Source: Amycolatopsis sp. WAC 01376
GTDB lineage: Bacteria > Actinomycetota > Actinomycetes > Mycobacteriales > Pseudonocardiaceae
Length of the DNA stretch: 64,000 nucleotides
Assembly: GCF_003947415.1 (NCBI RefSeq)
Contig: NZ_QHKL01000006.1
Span: forward strand, 62,001 to 126,000
Direction: 5' to 3'
Shown here: positions 35,114 to 43,680 of the stretch, one piece after another
Layout of the letters: each line of letters opens with the position of its first letter
Numbering within the stretch: the stretch's first letter is position 1
The notes under the pieces: model-generated
Told to the model about the DNA's origin: nothing
Seen by the model: the letters and a program-made list of their open reading frames with translations, nothing else
The model's database searches: none
Program-made: the position numbers and the translations under genes

Positions 35114-35322
35114 CCAAGTTAGGCGGCGGTAAGGGTTTTAGTAACCTACCGAAGTCGGTAGACGATGCGAGGAAAGTAGTGGGCCGTCCGAGTGGGTCTC
35201 CTTGAGGAAAGCGAGTTCTGCGCGAATTTCAGAATTGGGTGGATACGGCCCTTTGCCGTGGACGTCCGTTGTATCCGAATTCCCCCGGGCGTTGCTTGCC
35301 TGCCGGTGTCTAGGGTGTTCGC

Positions 35323-35844
35323 GTGACGACAGTGATCGTGTTGAACGGCGGCTCCAGTTCGGGTAAGTCGGGGATCGCCAGGTGCCTGCAGGCGGTGCTG
35401 CCGGATCCATGGCTCACCCTCGGCGTGGACACCTTGATCGACGCCATGCCGTCCACGGTGGACGACGGGATCGACTTCGCGGCGGACGGTGGAGTGAGTG
35501 TCGGATCCGGTTTCCAGCGGCTCGAAAACGCGTGGATGGCCGGTGTCGCGGCGATGGTCCGGGCCGGGGCCCGGGTCATCATCGACGACGCCTTCCTGGG
35601 TGGGGCCGCGTCGCAGCTGCGGTGGCGTGACGCGTTGGACGGACTCGACGTCCTGTGGGTCGGGGTCCGGTGTGACGGCGTCGTGGCCGCCGGGCGGGAA
35701 ATGGCGCGCGGGGATCGGGTCACGGGGATGGCGGAGGCGCAGGCCGAAATCGTGCATCGAGGCGTGGTTTACGACTTCGAAGTGGACACGGGGGTGAACG
35801 AAGCCTTGGCCTGCGCGCGGGAGATCGCCGCACGGGTCGGGTGA
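35323..35844 (+). CDS. Chloramphenicol phosphotransferase-like P-loop kinase
   Basis: 173 residues beginning with a Walker A loop, [18 protein letters not shown], then [11 protein letters not shown], where the Asp is the catalytic base in chloramphenicol 3-O-phosphotransferase (CPT) of Streptomyces venezuelae. DDAFLGG follows as a Walker B-like strand and [28 protein letters not shown] near the end carries the LID arginine. True CPT activity is not certain, as the family includes kinases of unknown substrate. GTG 35323. It converges with the HNH gene. Confidence 0.85.
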   Translation: MTTVIVLNGGSSSGKSGIARCLQAVLPDPWLTLGVDTLIDAMPSTVDDGIDFAADGGVSVGSGFQRLENAWMAGVAAMVRAGARVIIDDAFLGGAASQLRWRDALDGLDVLWVGVRCDGVVAAGREMARGDRVTGMAEAQAEIVHRGVVYDFEVDTGVNEALACAREIAARVG

Positions 35845-35948
35845 TCCACACTCGCGAGCACGCTCCAAAGTGGACGTAGCCGTTACGGCCATGGCTGAGC
35901 CACGGAGGCGCCTCCTGAGGAGCCTTCGTCGAAGTCGGGCGGCACGCT

Positions 35949-37118
35949 TCAGAAGGGTGGGGTGTCGTCTTCTGGTTGGGGTCGTGGGTCGTGGAGTGGT
36001 TCGGGGGTGGTGGTGTAGGTGCGGCGGGTGGGGGTGGTGATGGTCATGCCGCCGTTGCCGGTGGGGGTTGCTGTCCAGCCGGGTTCTTCTTTGAGGAGGT
36101 TGTGGGTTGTGCAGGCGGCGTGGCAGTTGTGGTGGTCGGTGGTGCCGTTGCGGGCCCAGGTGGTGATGTGGTCGATCTCGGAGAATTCGGCGGGCCGGTG
36201 GCAGCCGGGGTGGGTGCATTCGCGGTCTCGGGCTTTGATCAGGCGGGCGAGTGAGGCGGGGGATCGGTAGGTGCCGGGGCTGGCTTCGAGGAGTTGGCCG
36301 GTGGTGGGGTCGGTGATCAGCCGGGACCAGGTGGAGCCGGGGTCGGCGGCGATTTCGCGGACGAGCCAGCCGGGGATGGGGCCGTAGCCGGCGAGGGTGG
36401 CGGGGTCCTCGCGGGCACCGGCCAGGGTGAGCAGGTCGACGTAGACGTGGACGTGCGCGCGGGGTGTGCCGTGGCCGTCTTCGGCGAGGAGTCGTTCGGC
36501 GAAGAGGTCGGCGCGGTGTTGATCGAGGGTGCGGGATGGGTCGTTTCTGCGGCGGGTTTTGGCGGCGTGGCTCAGTGACGCGTAGATCGAGCTGGCGACC
36601 TCGGCGGGGAGCCACCCCGACAGTTTCGACATGGTGTCGTCTTCGTGTTCCAGGGCGATGTGCCGTAGGGCGCGTTTGTTCGCGGCGCGTTCCCGGTGAC
36701 CGTCGGGATCGAATTTCTGTACCGCGTGATCCACCGATTTCCGGATCGCCCCAGGGTCACGGTCGGCGAGACGACCGGCCATCCAGGCGTCCACCTGGGC
36801 GGCGATCTCACGGGTCAGCTGACTGACCTTCGACGCCTTGAACAGATCGATGTCGCCTCTTTCCAGTGCCGCCAACGTGTTCGGCAACCGCCCCACTAAG
36901 GCACATGAGGTTTCGACCAGCAGATACGCCTGATTACGGGAGACCGAGAAGGCCAAAGCGACCTCCTCGGTCACCGATCTTCGGGAACCACCCACCGCGG
37001 CGAAACCGGCTATCGCACGCACCTGACGCCCCTGCGCCCGACGAAGCACCAGCTCCTCGCCACAAGCGGTATCCAGAAGACGAGCGGATTTCGAATTGAA
37101 AGCAAAAGATGTGGTCAT
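35949..37118 (-). CDS. DUF222-HNH endonuclease (13E12 repeat family)
   Basis: 389 residues: N-terminal DUF222 helical domain (about 1-260) and a C-terminal HNH nuclease with CTHPGCHRPAEFSEIDHITTWARNGTTDHHNCHAACTTHN, in which the DH pair, the central Asn and the final His are the expected catalytic and metal residues. Proteins of this type are the 13E12 repeat family of mycobacteria, present in many copies and linked to mobile elements. Its codon use (many ACC, CAC, ACA) looks different from its neighbours. ATG 37118 (MTTSFAFNSKS) is preferred to 37130. It lies 125 bases from an element with terminal inverted repeats. Confidence 0.9.
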   Translation of the reverse strand: MTTSFAFNSKSARLLDTACGEELVLRRAQGRQVRAIAGFAAVGGSRRSVTEEVALAFSVSRNQAYLLVETSCALVGRLPNTLAALERGDIDLFKASKVSQLTREIAAQVDAWMAGRLADRDPGAIRKSVDHAVQKFDPDGHRERAANKRALRHIALEHEDDTMSKLSGWLPAEVASSIYASLSHAAKTRRRNDPSRTLDQHRADLFAERLLAEDGHGTPRAHVHVYVDLLTLAGAREDPATLAGYGPIPGWLVREIAADPGSTWSRLITDPTTGQLLEASPGTYRSPASLARLIKARDRECTHPGCHRPAEFSEIDHITTWARNGTTDHHNCHAACTTHNLLKEEPGWTATPTGNGGMTITTPTRRTYTTTPEPLHDPRPQPEDDTPPF

Positions 37119-37201
37119 GACCAAGATCATACTCGAACTGATGTTCGACCGCCACTGAATCGACGCCTTTCGTTCGGTCGCCTAGTGCGCAGCGAGATTC
37201 C

Positions 37202-37225
37202 CTTGAGGGATAAGGGAAATGTGGC
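37202..37225. repeat. Degenerate copy of the GGGCAAACGTG dispersed repeat
   Basis: CTTGAGGGATAAGGG followed by AAATGTGGCGGGG resembles the repeats at 51403, 51686 and 59742. Weak match. It lies between the HNH gene and the inverted-repeat element. Confidence 0.35.
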
Positions 37226-37243
37226 GGGGAAGGGCCGGATCCT

Positions 37244-37624
37244 ATGCCATGTAGCTTAAGTTGATCTTGGACGGCGCTTTTATCGCAAGTGGCGACGGTC
37301 GCCGCAGGTCAAGCGCTCGGTTGCCCTGGCCAGCGGGACCTGGCGCGCCCGTAGTGTCCACTGTGGACAAATTTCGATGACTGAATGTCCTATTGATGAT
37401 GAAATGGTCGGTTTTGCCAAGGGGTCGTGAGTGGCAAAGGTCGTTCTAACCCTCATTGCCGCTCACGACCCCCTCTCGCAGCTGCGCAAAGCATCCAAAT
37501 CGGGCACTCGGATCCGGACTGTCGTCCCGTGTGGACAGTCGCGCCTCGGGTCCACTGCCGGTTACTTGTCCGGCTTGATCGAGCAGGCGGCCGCCGCTCA
37601 AGATCAACTTAAGCTACGTGGCAT
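37244..37624. mobile_element. 381-bp MITE-like element with 26-bp terminal inverted repeats
   Basis: Left end 37244-37269 and right end 37599-37624 are inverted copies matching at 25 of 26 positions (core CTTAAGTTGATCTTG). No protein-coding gene lies inside; a hairpin repeat (37421-37472) does. No clear target-site duplication is visible, so insertion as a unit is not proven. It fills most of the gene-free stretch 37119-37732 between the HNH gene and eccC. Confidence 0.6.
37421..37545. repeat. Intergenic element E1, copy 1
   Basis: 17-bp arms with one mismatch (37421-37437, 37456-37472) enclosing an 18-base loop that includes GTTCTAACCCTCA, followed by AATCGGGCACTC and GTCCCGTGTGGACA. The same layout occurs at 59569-59690. 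Confidence 0.7.
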
Positions 37625-37732
37625 TGGGGTCGGGCCTGGGGCTATCAAAGAGATCTGGCGCATTCGTGGCGTGAACAGCGGACAGATCCAGTGCCATGGG
37701 CCCAACCCTCCCGACAGGCGGACCCCACGGTA

Positions 37733-40700
37733 TTAGTCCTCCACAGGCTTCGTCCAGGCCACCTGCACCAGCCCCGTCCCGTGCCGCCGCGAGACCAGCA
37801 CACCCCGCCCCGCAGGCTGCGGCCCCGGCTTGACCTCCCCGAGCAGCGCCCCTTCGTCGCGCGACCCGGACATCACCAAGCCCGGAGAACCCAGCTCGCG
37901 GATCCGTTGCAGCACAGGCTCGAACAGCGAGCGCCCGGCCCCGCCGCTCCCGCGCGCGATGACGAGGTGGAGCCCGATGTCCCTCGCCTGCGGCAGGAAT
38001 TCCAGCAGCGGCAGCAACGGGTTCCGGCCAACGGTCGCGACCATTTCGTAGTCGTCGACGAGCACGAACAGTTCCGGGCCCCGCCACCAAGACCGGTTCC
38101 GCAGCTGTTCCGGCTTGACGTCCGCGCCGGGGAGCCGGTTCCGCATGGCCTGCTGGCATTGGTCGATCAGCCCGGTCAGCACGGTTTCGGAACCCGCGTA
38201 ACCGAGCAGGTGCGAATCCGGCACCGCACCCAGCATCCCTCGCCGATAGTCGGCGACGACGATCGCGGCCTCTTCCGCCGAGTACTTCGACACGATGCCT
38301 TGCGCGATCGCGCGCAGGAGCGAGCTCTTGCCGGATTCCACGTCACCGAAGGCCAGGAAGTGCGGTTCGGTGGCGAAGTCGAGGTACACCGGCCGCAGGT
38401 TCGATTCCGCGATGCCGAGCGTGACCTGTTTGCGCGGCCCGGCTTCCAGCGAGTCCAGCGGGACCTCGGGAGGAAGCAGCCGAACCTGCGGAGCCGCCGC
38501 ACGATTCCAGGCCGCCGAAATCCGGCGGTTCAGATCCAGGCCACCGGCGCCGACGGTATCCGGCCGCTGATCCGAGTCGATCCGCGGCAGTGCCGCGAGG
38601 AAATGCAGTTTGTCCGCGGTCAGCCCGCGTCCCGGCCGGTCGGCGGGGACGTTCTGCGCGATCTTGCGGTCGATCAGCGAGTCCGCCGGTTCACCGAGCC
38701 GCAGTTCGAATTTGGTGCCGATCGCGTCGCGCAGCGGCGCCCGCATGCCCATCCACTGGTTGATCGAGACGACGACGTGGATGCCGAAACCGAGCCCGCG
38801 CGACGCCAGACTGGTGATCTGTTCCTCCAGCTGTTCGTATTCCTGGCGGATCGTGGTCCAGTTGTCCACGAACAGGAAGACGTCGCCGAATTCGCGGCCC
38901 TCCGTGCTCTCCCGGAACTCCGAACGCCGCTGGCGGAACGTCGTGATCGACTCGATCCCGTTGGCGGAGAAGAATTCCTCACGCTGTTCGAGCAGGGTCG
39001 TCAGTTCCGCCACCACGCGGCGGCAGCGCTGGGCGTCGCGCCTGGTCGCGTAGCCGGACACGTGGGGCAGCCCGGCGATCGGCGCCAGCGCGCCACCGCC
39101 CATGTCCAGCACGAACAGCTGGACCTCTTCCGGAGTGTGGGTGAGCGCGAGCATCGCGGCGATGTCACGCATCAGTGTGCTCTTGCCGCTCTGCGGCGCC
39201 CCGACGATCAGCGCGTGCCCGGCGGCACCGGAGAAATCGGCCCACAGCATGTCGCGCCGCTGCTCGAAGGGCTTGTCCACCAAGGCGACGGGGATCATCA
39301 GCTTGCCGTTGCCGCCCCAGCCCAGCGGGCACAGACCGCGTTCGGGATCTTCGCCGAGCGGCGGCAGCAGCTGGTCAAGGGTCGGCGGTTCGGCCAGCGG
39401 CGGAAGCCAGATCTGGTGCGCCTCCGGGCCTTGGCCTTCGAGCCGCGAGATCATCGCGCCGATGATCGTCTCGCCGGTGCCCTTTTCGACCGGCTCTTCG
39501 GCCTCGACGGTCACCGGGATCTCCACCGGCGCCAGCGTGAACGGCATCAGGCCGAGGCTCTGGCCGTCCTTGCGCACGATCTTGCTGCGCGGCGGCAGTT
39601 CCCCCGAGACGTACGCGGCCTTGAGCCGGATGAGGGTGTCGTTGTCGGACTTCAGATACGCCGAACCCGGCACGGGCGGCAGCTGATAGGCGTCCGCGAC
39701 GCCCAGCACGGCGCGGCTTTCCGACGCGGAGAAGGTCCGCAGGCCGATCCGGTACGACAGATGCGAATCCAGCCCGCGCAGCCGTCCCTCCTCCAGCCGC
39801 TGCGAAGCCAGCAGAAGGTGGATCCCGAGACTCCGCCCCAGCCGCCCGATCGCGACGAACAGGTCGATGAACTCCGGCCGCGACGACAGCAGCTCGCTGA
39901 ATTCGTCGATGATCACCAGCAGCGACGGCAGCGGCCGCAGGTTGGCACCGGATTCCCTGGCCTTTTCGTAGTCCCGCACCGACGCGTAGTTCCCGGCGGC
40001 GTGCAGGAGTTCCTGACGCCGCAACAGTTCGCCGTTCAGCGCGTCCGCCATGCGGTCGACCAGCGCGAGATCGTCGGACAGGTTGGTGATGACGGCGCAG
40101 GTGTGCGGCAGCCCGGTCATCCCGGCGAAGGTCGCCCCACCCTTGAAGTCGATCAGCGCGAGGTTCAGCTTCTCCGACGAATGCGTGACGGCGAGCGCGG
40201 TGACCAGCGTCCGCAGCAGCTCGCTCTTGCCGGATCCGGTCGCGCCGATGACCAGCCCGTGCGGCCCCATCCCGCCTTCGGCCGATTCCTTCAGGTCGAG
40301 GTCGACCGGCCTGCCATCGGGGTTGACGCCCAGCGGGATCCGCAGCCGGTCGCGCGCGGACCGCGGCGCCCAGGTGACGGCCGTGTCGGTGTCGCGCGGG
40401 TCGCCGATGCCGAGCAGCCCGGCCAGCCCGAAGGTCGCCGACATCGGCGCCTCGCTGACCACCGCCGACCCTTGGAACAGGGGCGTCAGCATCCGCGAGA
40501 GCGCCTCGGCGGCCCCGCGGTCCAAGGTGTCCGGCATGCCGAGGAAACCGAGCCGCTGCTCCGTCGCGTCGCCGACGACCATCCCGAGCTGCTCCGGGCT
40601 CATGTGCAGGCTCAGCAGCCGTTCCGACGACACGGATCGCGGCTGCTCCGTGCCGATCTCCACCACGGTGACGCCGAGCCTGCCCTCTTCGGCGACGAGC

Positions 40701-41674
40701 CGCGAGTCGCCGAGGGTGTGCCCGCCGTCCACGATGACGACGATCTGGGGCAGGTCCAGCCGGGCATCCGGCCGCCGGGTGAACGCGGGCCGGTCGCCGA
40801 GGTCGGGGCCGAGGAGGTCGGCGAGTTTCCCGGAGTCGGCGTCGACGAGCCGTCGCGGACCGGCGGCGTCGGCGGCGGTGGAGGCCACATGCGGCAGCCA
40901 CTTCGCCCATTCCCAGTCGTGCAGCCGGTCGTCGTTGACGCAGAGCGCGATCCGCAGGTCGCCGGGTGAGTGGAAGGTCGCGAGCTGGGTCAGCAGCGCC
41001 CGCGCGGTCCCGAGCGTGTCCGGGCGGCGGCCGGACAGGCTGACCTGCGCGAACGACCGCAGCGAGACCGCGACCGGAAGTCCGTCGACCGTCGAATAGG
41101 TCCGGATGAAGTGCTTGAGGTTCGTCGAGCACACCGGGTCGAGGTCTTCCAGCGGCACGGTCTGCGGCGCCTTCAACGGCGTCGCGAGCCGCTGCGGGCC
41201 CGTCCCGACGCGCACCTGCCCGAACTGCGGGTCGGACCGGCGGCGATCCCACAGCTTCCCCGTCTCGATGTACGCCCACAGATCGGCGGGGTCGGGCTGC
41301 AACGCCGCCATCGCCGCGCGCTGGTTGTCCGCGATCTCCCGCACCTGGCCGCGAAGACCGGTCAGATACCGCTGGTAGTCCCGGCGTTCCTCGTTGATCT
41401 GCGCCTTCTTCGCCGCGCCACCGCGCCCGAGCGACATCACGACCATGCCCACCATCGCGGTGAGGAACAACGCGCCGAAGATGTAGGTCATCACCCCGCC
41501 GTCGCGTCCGATGTAGACGAACGACATGGCGCCCATGCCCAGCATCATCGGCATGAACATCAGCAGCTGCATGGCTCCGCCGGACGAGCCCTTCGGCAGC
41601 ATCGGCGGGGACTGCAGGACGATTTCACCGGGCTGCTCGCCCAGGGCCGGCAGGCGGTCGCGAGTGGCGCTCAT
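37733..41674 (-). CDS. eccC: Type VII secretion ATPase EccC (fused EccCa-EccCb)
   Basis: 1313-residue motor of the ESX membrane complex. Two N-terminal membrane helices (MLMFMPMMLGMGAMSFVYIG and IFGALFLTAMVGMVVM) precede three FtsK/SpoIIIE ATPase domains. Walker A loops: GATGSGKSEL near residue 475, GAPQSGKSTL near 822 and GDVESGKSSL near 1110. Walker B acidic pairs occur in LLVIIDEF, VFLFVDNW and LFVLVDDY. In domain 2 the Walker B reads VDNW, so its hydrolysis may be weak, as the second and third domains of EccC mostly bind substrate. One ORF holds all three, unlike split EccCa/EccCb. ATG 41674. It stands apart from eccB/D/E and faces away from them. Confidence 0.97.
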   Translation of the reverse strand: MSATRDRLPALGEQPGEIVLQSPPMLPKGSSGGAMQLLMFMPMMLGMGAMSFVYIGRDGGVMTYIFGALFLTAMVGMVVMSLGRGGAAKKAQINEERRDYQRYLTGLRGQVREIADNQRAAMAALQPDPADLWAYIETGKLWDRRRSDPQFGQVRVGTGPQRLATPLKAPQTVPLEDLDPVCSTNLKHFIRTYSTVDGLPVAVSLRSFAQVSLSGRRPDTLGTARALLTQLATFHSPGDLRIALCVNDDRLHDWEWAKWLPHVASTAADAAGPRRLVDADSGKLADLLGPDLGDRPAFTRRPDARLDLPQIVVIVDGGHTLGDSRLVAEEGRLGVTVVEIGTEQPRSVSSERLLSLHMSPEQLGMVVGDATEQRLGFLGMPDTLDRGAAEALSRMLTPLFQGSAVVSEAPMSATFGLAGLLGIGDPRDTDTAVTWAPRSARDRLRIPLGVNPDGRPVDLDLKESAEGGMGPHGLVIGATGSGKSELLRTLVTALAVTHSSEKLNLALIDFKGGATFAGMTGLPHTCAVITNLSDDLALVDRMADALNGELLRRQELLHAAGNYASVRDYEKARESGANLRPLPSLLVIIDEFSELLSSRPEFIDLFVAIGRLGRSLGIHLLLASQRLEEGRLRGLDSHLSYRIGLRTFSASESRAVLGVADAYQLPPVPGSAYLKSDNDTLIRLKAAYVSGELPPRSKIVRKDGQSLGLMPFTLAPVEIPVTVEAEEPVEKGTGETIIGAMISRLEGQGPEAHQIWLPPLAEPPTLDQLLPPLGEDPERGLCPLGWGGNGKLMIPVALVDKPFEQRRDMLWADFSGAAGHALIVGAPQSGKSTLMRDIAAMLALTHTPEEVQLFVLDMGGGALAPIAGLPHVSGYATRRDAQRCRRVVAELTTLLEQREEFFSANGIESITTFRQRRSEFRESTEGREFGDVFLFVDNWTTIRQEYEQLEEQITSLASRGLGFGIHVVVSINQWMGMRAPLRDAIGTKFELRLGEPADSLIDRKIAQNVPADRPGRGLTADKLHFLAALPRIDSDQRPDTVGAGGLDLNRRISAAWNRAAAPQVRLLPPEVPLDSLEAGPRKQVTLGIAESNLRPVYLDFATEPHFLAFGDVESGKSSLLRAIAQGIVSKYSAEEAAIVVADYRRGMLGAVPDSHLLGYAGSETVLTGLIDQCQQAMRNRLPGADVKPEQLRNRSWWRGPELFVLVDDYEMVATVGRNPLLPLLEFLPQARDIGLHLVIARGSGGAGRSLFEPVLQRIRELGSPGLVMSGSRDEGALLGEVKPGPQPAGRGVLVSRRHGTGLVQVAWTKPVED

Positions 41675-41830
41675 CAGGGTCTTTCTGGCCGCTTGTGGGT
41701 AATCCTGCCGATCATTCTGGCCACTCGTGCCGCCCCTGCGGTGGGTACTTTTGCCGTCCGCTCGCGTCTGGTGGCGAACTTACGCTGCTCGAACAGTCGC
41801 AGGCGTGGGGGAAACGAGAGAAGGAGAGCC

Positions 41831-42610
41831 ATGGTCGGCACGGGCGAGTACCGGGCGGAGCCCGAGGCCATGCGCTCGGCGGTCGGAAACCTCGGCGGCA
41901 TCATCATGCAGGGCATCAATGTCGTCGGCGACCTCGAACGCACCGTCCTGCAGCCGATGTCGTTCGCCACCTTCGGCAGCGCGGTGGCCGCGGCCAACAC
42001 GGCCATGCAGAGCCAGCAGGTGGTCGCGGTCCGCACCCTCCTGCAACTTCTGCAGCAGATCAACGGCTTCATCAAGAGCAGCGCCGACGCCTACCAGGCC
42101 GCGGACGAGGCGGTCGCGGGTGGCTACGGCGGCCGTCCCGGCGGCGGCGCCGGATCGACGTCGTCGTCGATCTGGGGGAATTCGCACGCCTCCGAACTGG
42201 CGACGCTGGCCATCAACGACAGCGCCGGCGGCGAGGGCGAGCCGTCTTCGGTCGGCAATGTGCTGCGCTACCTGGGGGACGCGCGGCTGGGACAGCTCGG
42301 CGACCACCCGATCACCGACACGCGGTTCCACGGCGTCTCGGACTTCAACGACTGGCTGGCCGGTGACGCCGACAACCAGGCGCGGGTCGGGGTCATCGAG
42401 GTCTACGCCGGCACGGCGCGCAACTTCGGCGACGTACCCGGCGGGGTGCACAGCGGTGACGTCGTCGTGGTCGAACCGCTCCTGTTCTCCGACCGCAAGC
42501 CGGTCATCGCCATCGCCGGAGAGGGCGGGCTGCTCTACAACCACGGAATCGTCGACGCGGACATCAACGGCCTGGCGAAGGTCAGTGTCTACCGCCCGGC
42601 TTCCGTCTGA
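41831..42610 (+). CDS. ESX-locus protein with N-terminal export-type helices and novel C-domain
   Basis: 259 residues. The first ~95 residues are helical and end in YQAAD (SADAYQAADEAVAGG), a YxxxD export signal match. A Gly/Ser linker follows, then a ~150-residue C-terminal domain of alternating strands (RVGVIEVYAGTARNF, GDVVVVEPLLFSDRKPVIAIAGEGGLLYNHG) with no family recognised. ATG 41831 has AAGGAG 6 bases upstream. First gene of a seven-gene + strand run ending with eccD, divergent from eccC over 156 bases. Likely an exported substrate or a lumen-facing component. Confidence 0.78.
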   Translation: MVGTGEYRAEPEAMRSAVGNLGGIIMQGINVVGDLERTVLQPMSFATFGSAVAAANTAMQSQQVVAVRTLLQLLQQINGFIKSSADAYQAADEAVAGGYGGRPGGGAGSTSSSIWGNSHASELATLAINDSAGGEGEPSSVGNVLRYLGDARLGQLGDHPITDTRFHGVSDFNDWLAGDADNQARVGVIEVYAGTARNFGDVPGGVHSGDVVVVEPLLFSDRKPVIAIAGEGGLLYNHGIVDADINGLAKVSVYRPASV

Positions 42611-42631
42611 CTTCCGGCCTGAGGAGCGACC

Positions 42632-43678
42632 ATGCTGACTTATCCGAATTCCAGCGCGATGGACGCCACGGCGTCCTCGGGCGGGCCGATCACCATCCTG
42701 CCGCAGATCCTCACCGGGCAGCCGGAGCAGATCGCCAAGCACGTGCTCGAGGTGCTCAAGAAGGCCAACGAGTTCCTCACCATGTACAACGAGGTGACGA
42801 AGGCCGCCGAGCAGCTGGGCAAGATCTGGTCCGGCGCCGCGTCGGACTCCGCGCTGAAGAAGATCACCGACTCCCTGAACTCGCTGAACAAGATCATCCA
42901 GGTCGTGCAGAAGGGTGCCGAACTGCTCGGCGTCGCCGGGACGCTGATCAAGACCGCCCAGGCCGCCTACAAAGCGGTGGTGTCGGCGGTGAACCCGACG
43001 GTCGCCGGCCTGATGTCGAATCCGTGGACCTACGGCGCCGCTGTCGCGCTTTCCACCGCCACCAGTGCTTCGCTGCGCGCGTTCATCACCGCGATCGGCG
43101 CGTTGCTGAAGGCGCTCGGCGTGGTCGACCTCGCCAACCAGATCACCCAGATCGCCACCATCATCGGCGAAGTCCAGAAACTGTTCGGGCACAACGACGC
43201 CGGTGACAACGGCGCCGCGGGCAACTCGGCGGTCTCGGGCACCCCGATCACCAATCCGCAGGCGCCGGGCTCGGTCGCCAGCGGTTCGGGACAGGCCGCC
43301 GTCGGTGGCTCCGGCGGAGGCGCTTCCGGCGGTGGCACGACGCCGGGCGAGACGCCGCCGTTCACCCAGTACCGGCCGCCCGCGCTGGGCGGCAACGGTT
43401 CCCAGGGCAACTGGCCGGGTGGCGCGGACGCCTGGATCCCGGTGGACAGACCTTCGGGCGGTGGCGCGGGTTCCGGCTCCGGCGGCGGTGCGCTGCCGAG
43501 CGCGGGCAACGGGAACACGGTCACCATCACCACCGACCTGAGCACCGGCAAGTCCACCGTGCAGGCGCCGGGCGGGCAGGACATCGATATCGACATCGAC
43601 ATGAACTACGGCGGCAAGCACTTCGAGCAGCACATCGACATTGACGCGGGTGCGGATTCACCGGCGAAGGGCAGGTAG
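42632..43678 (+). CDS. Putative ESX-exported helical protein with glycine-rich region
   Basis: 348 residues. N-terminal helices carry a WSG turn (AEQLGKIWSGAASDSALKK), the classical WXG100 motif. A long hydrophobic helical region follows (VSAVNPTVAGLMSNPWTYGAAVALSTATSASLRAFITAIGALLKALG) that could insert in a membrane. Then comes a Gly/Ser/Pro-rich low-complexity linker and a short beta-rich end (NTVTITTDLSTGKSTVQAPGG). Nothing identifies a specific activity. It is 21 bases after the previous gene and 2 bases before the next, so they are co-transcribed. Confidence 0.75.
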   Translation: MLTYPNSSAMDATASSGGPITILPQILTGQPEQIAKHVLEVLKKANEFLTMYNEVTKAAEQLGKIWSGAASDSALKKITDSLNSLNKIIQVVQKGAELLGVAGTLIKTAQAAYKAVVSAVNPTVAGLMSNPWTYGAAVALSTATSASLRAFITAIGALLKALGVVDLANQITQIATIIGEVQKLFGHNDAGDNGAAGNSAVSGTPITNPQAPGSVASGSGQAAVGGSGGGASGGGTTPGETPPFTQYRPPALGGNGSQGNWPGGADAWIPVDRPSGGGAGSGSGGGALPSAGNGNTVTITTDLSTGKSTVQAPGGQDIDIDIDMNYGGKHFEQHIDIDAGADSPAKGR

Positions 43679-43680
43679 CC

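Noticed and set aside
37691-40969. 1092-codon open frame on the plus strand
   Set aside because: Antisense to eccC, which has three clear ATPase domains; the product is Arg/Pro/Gln-rich without motifs.
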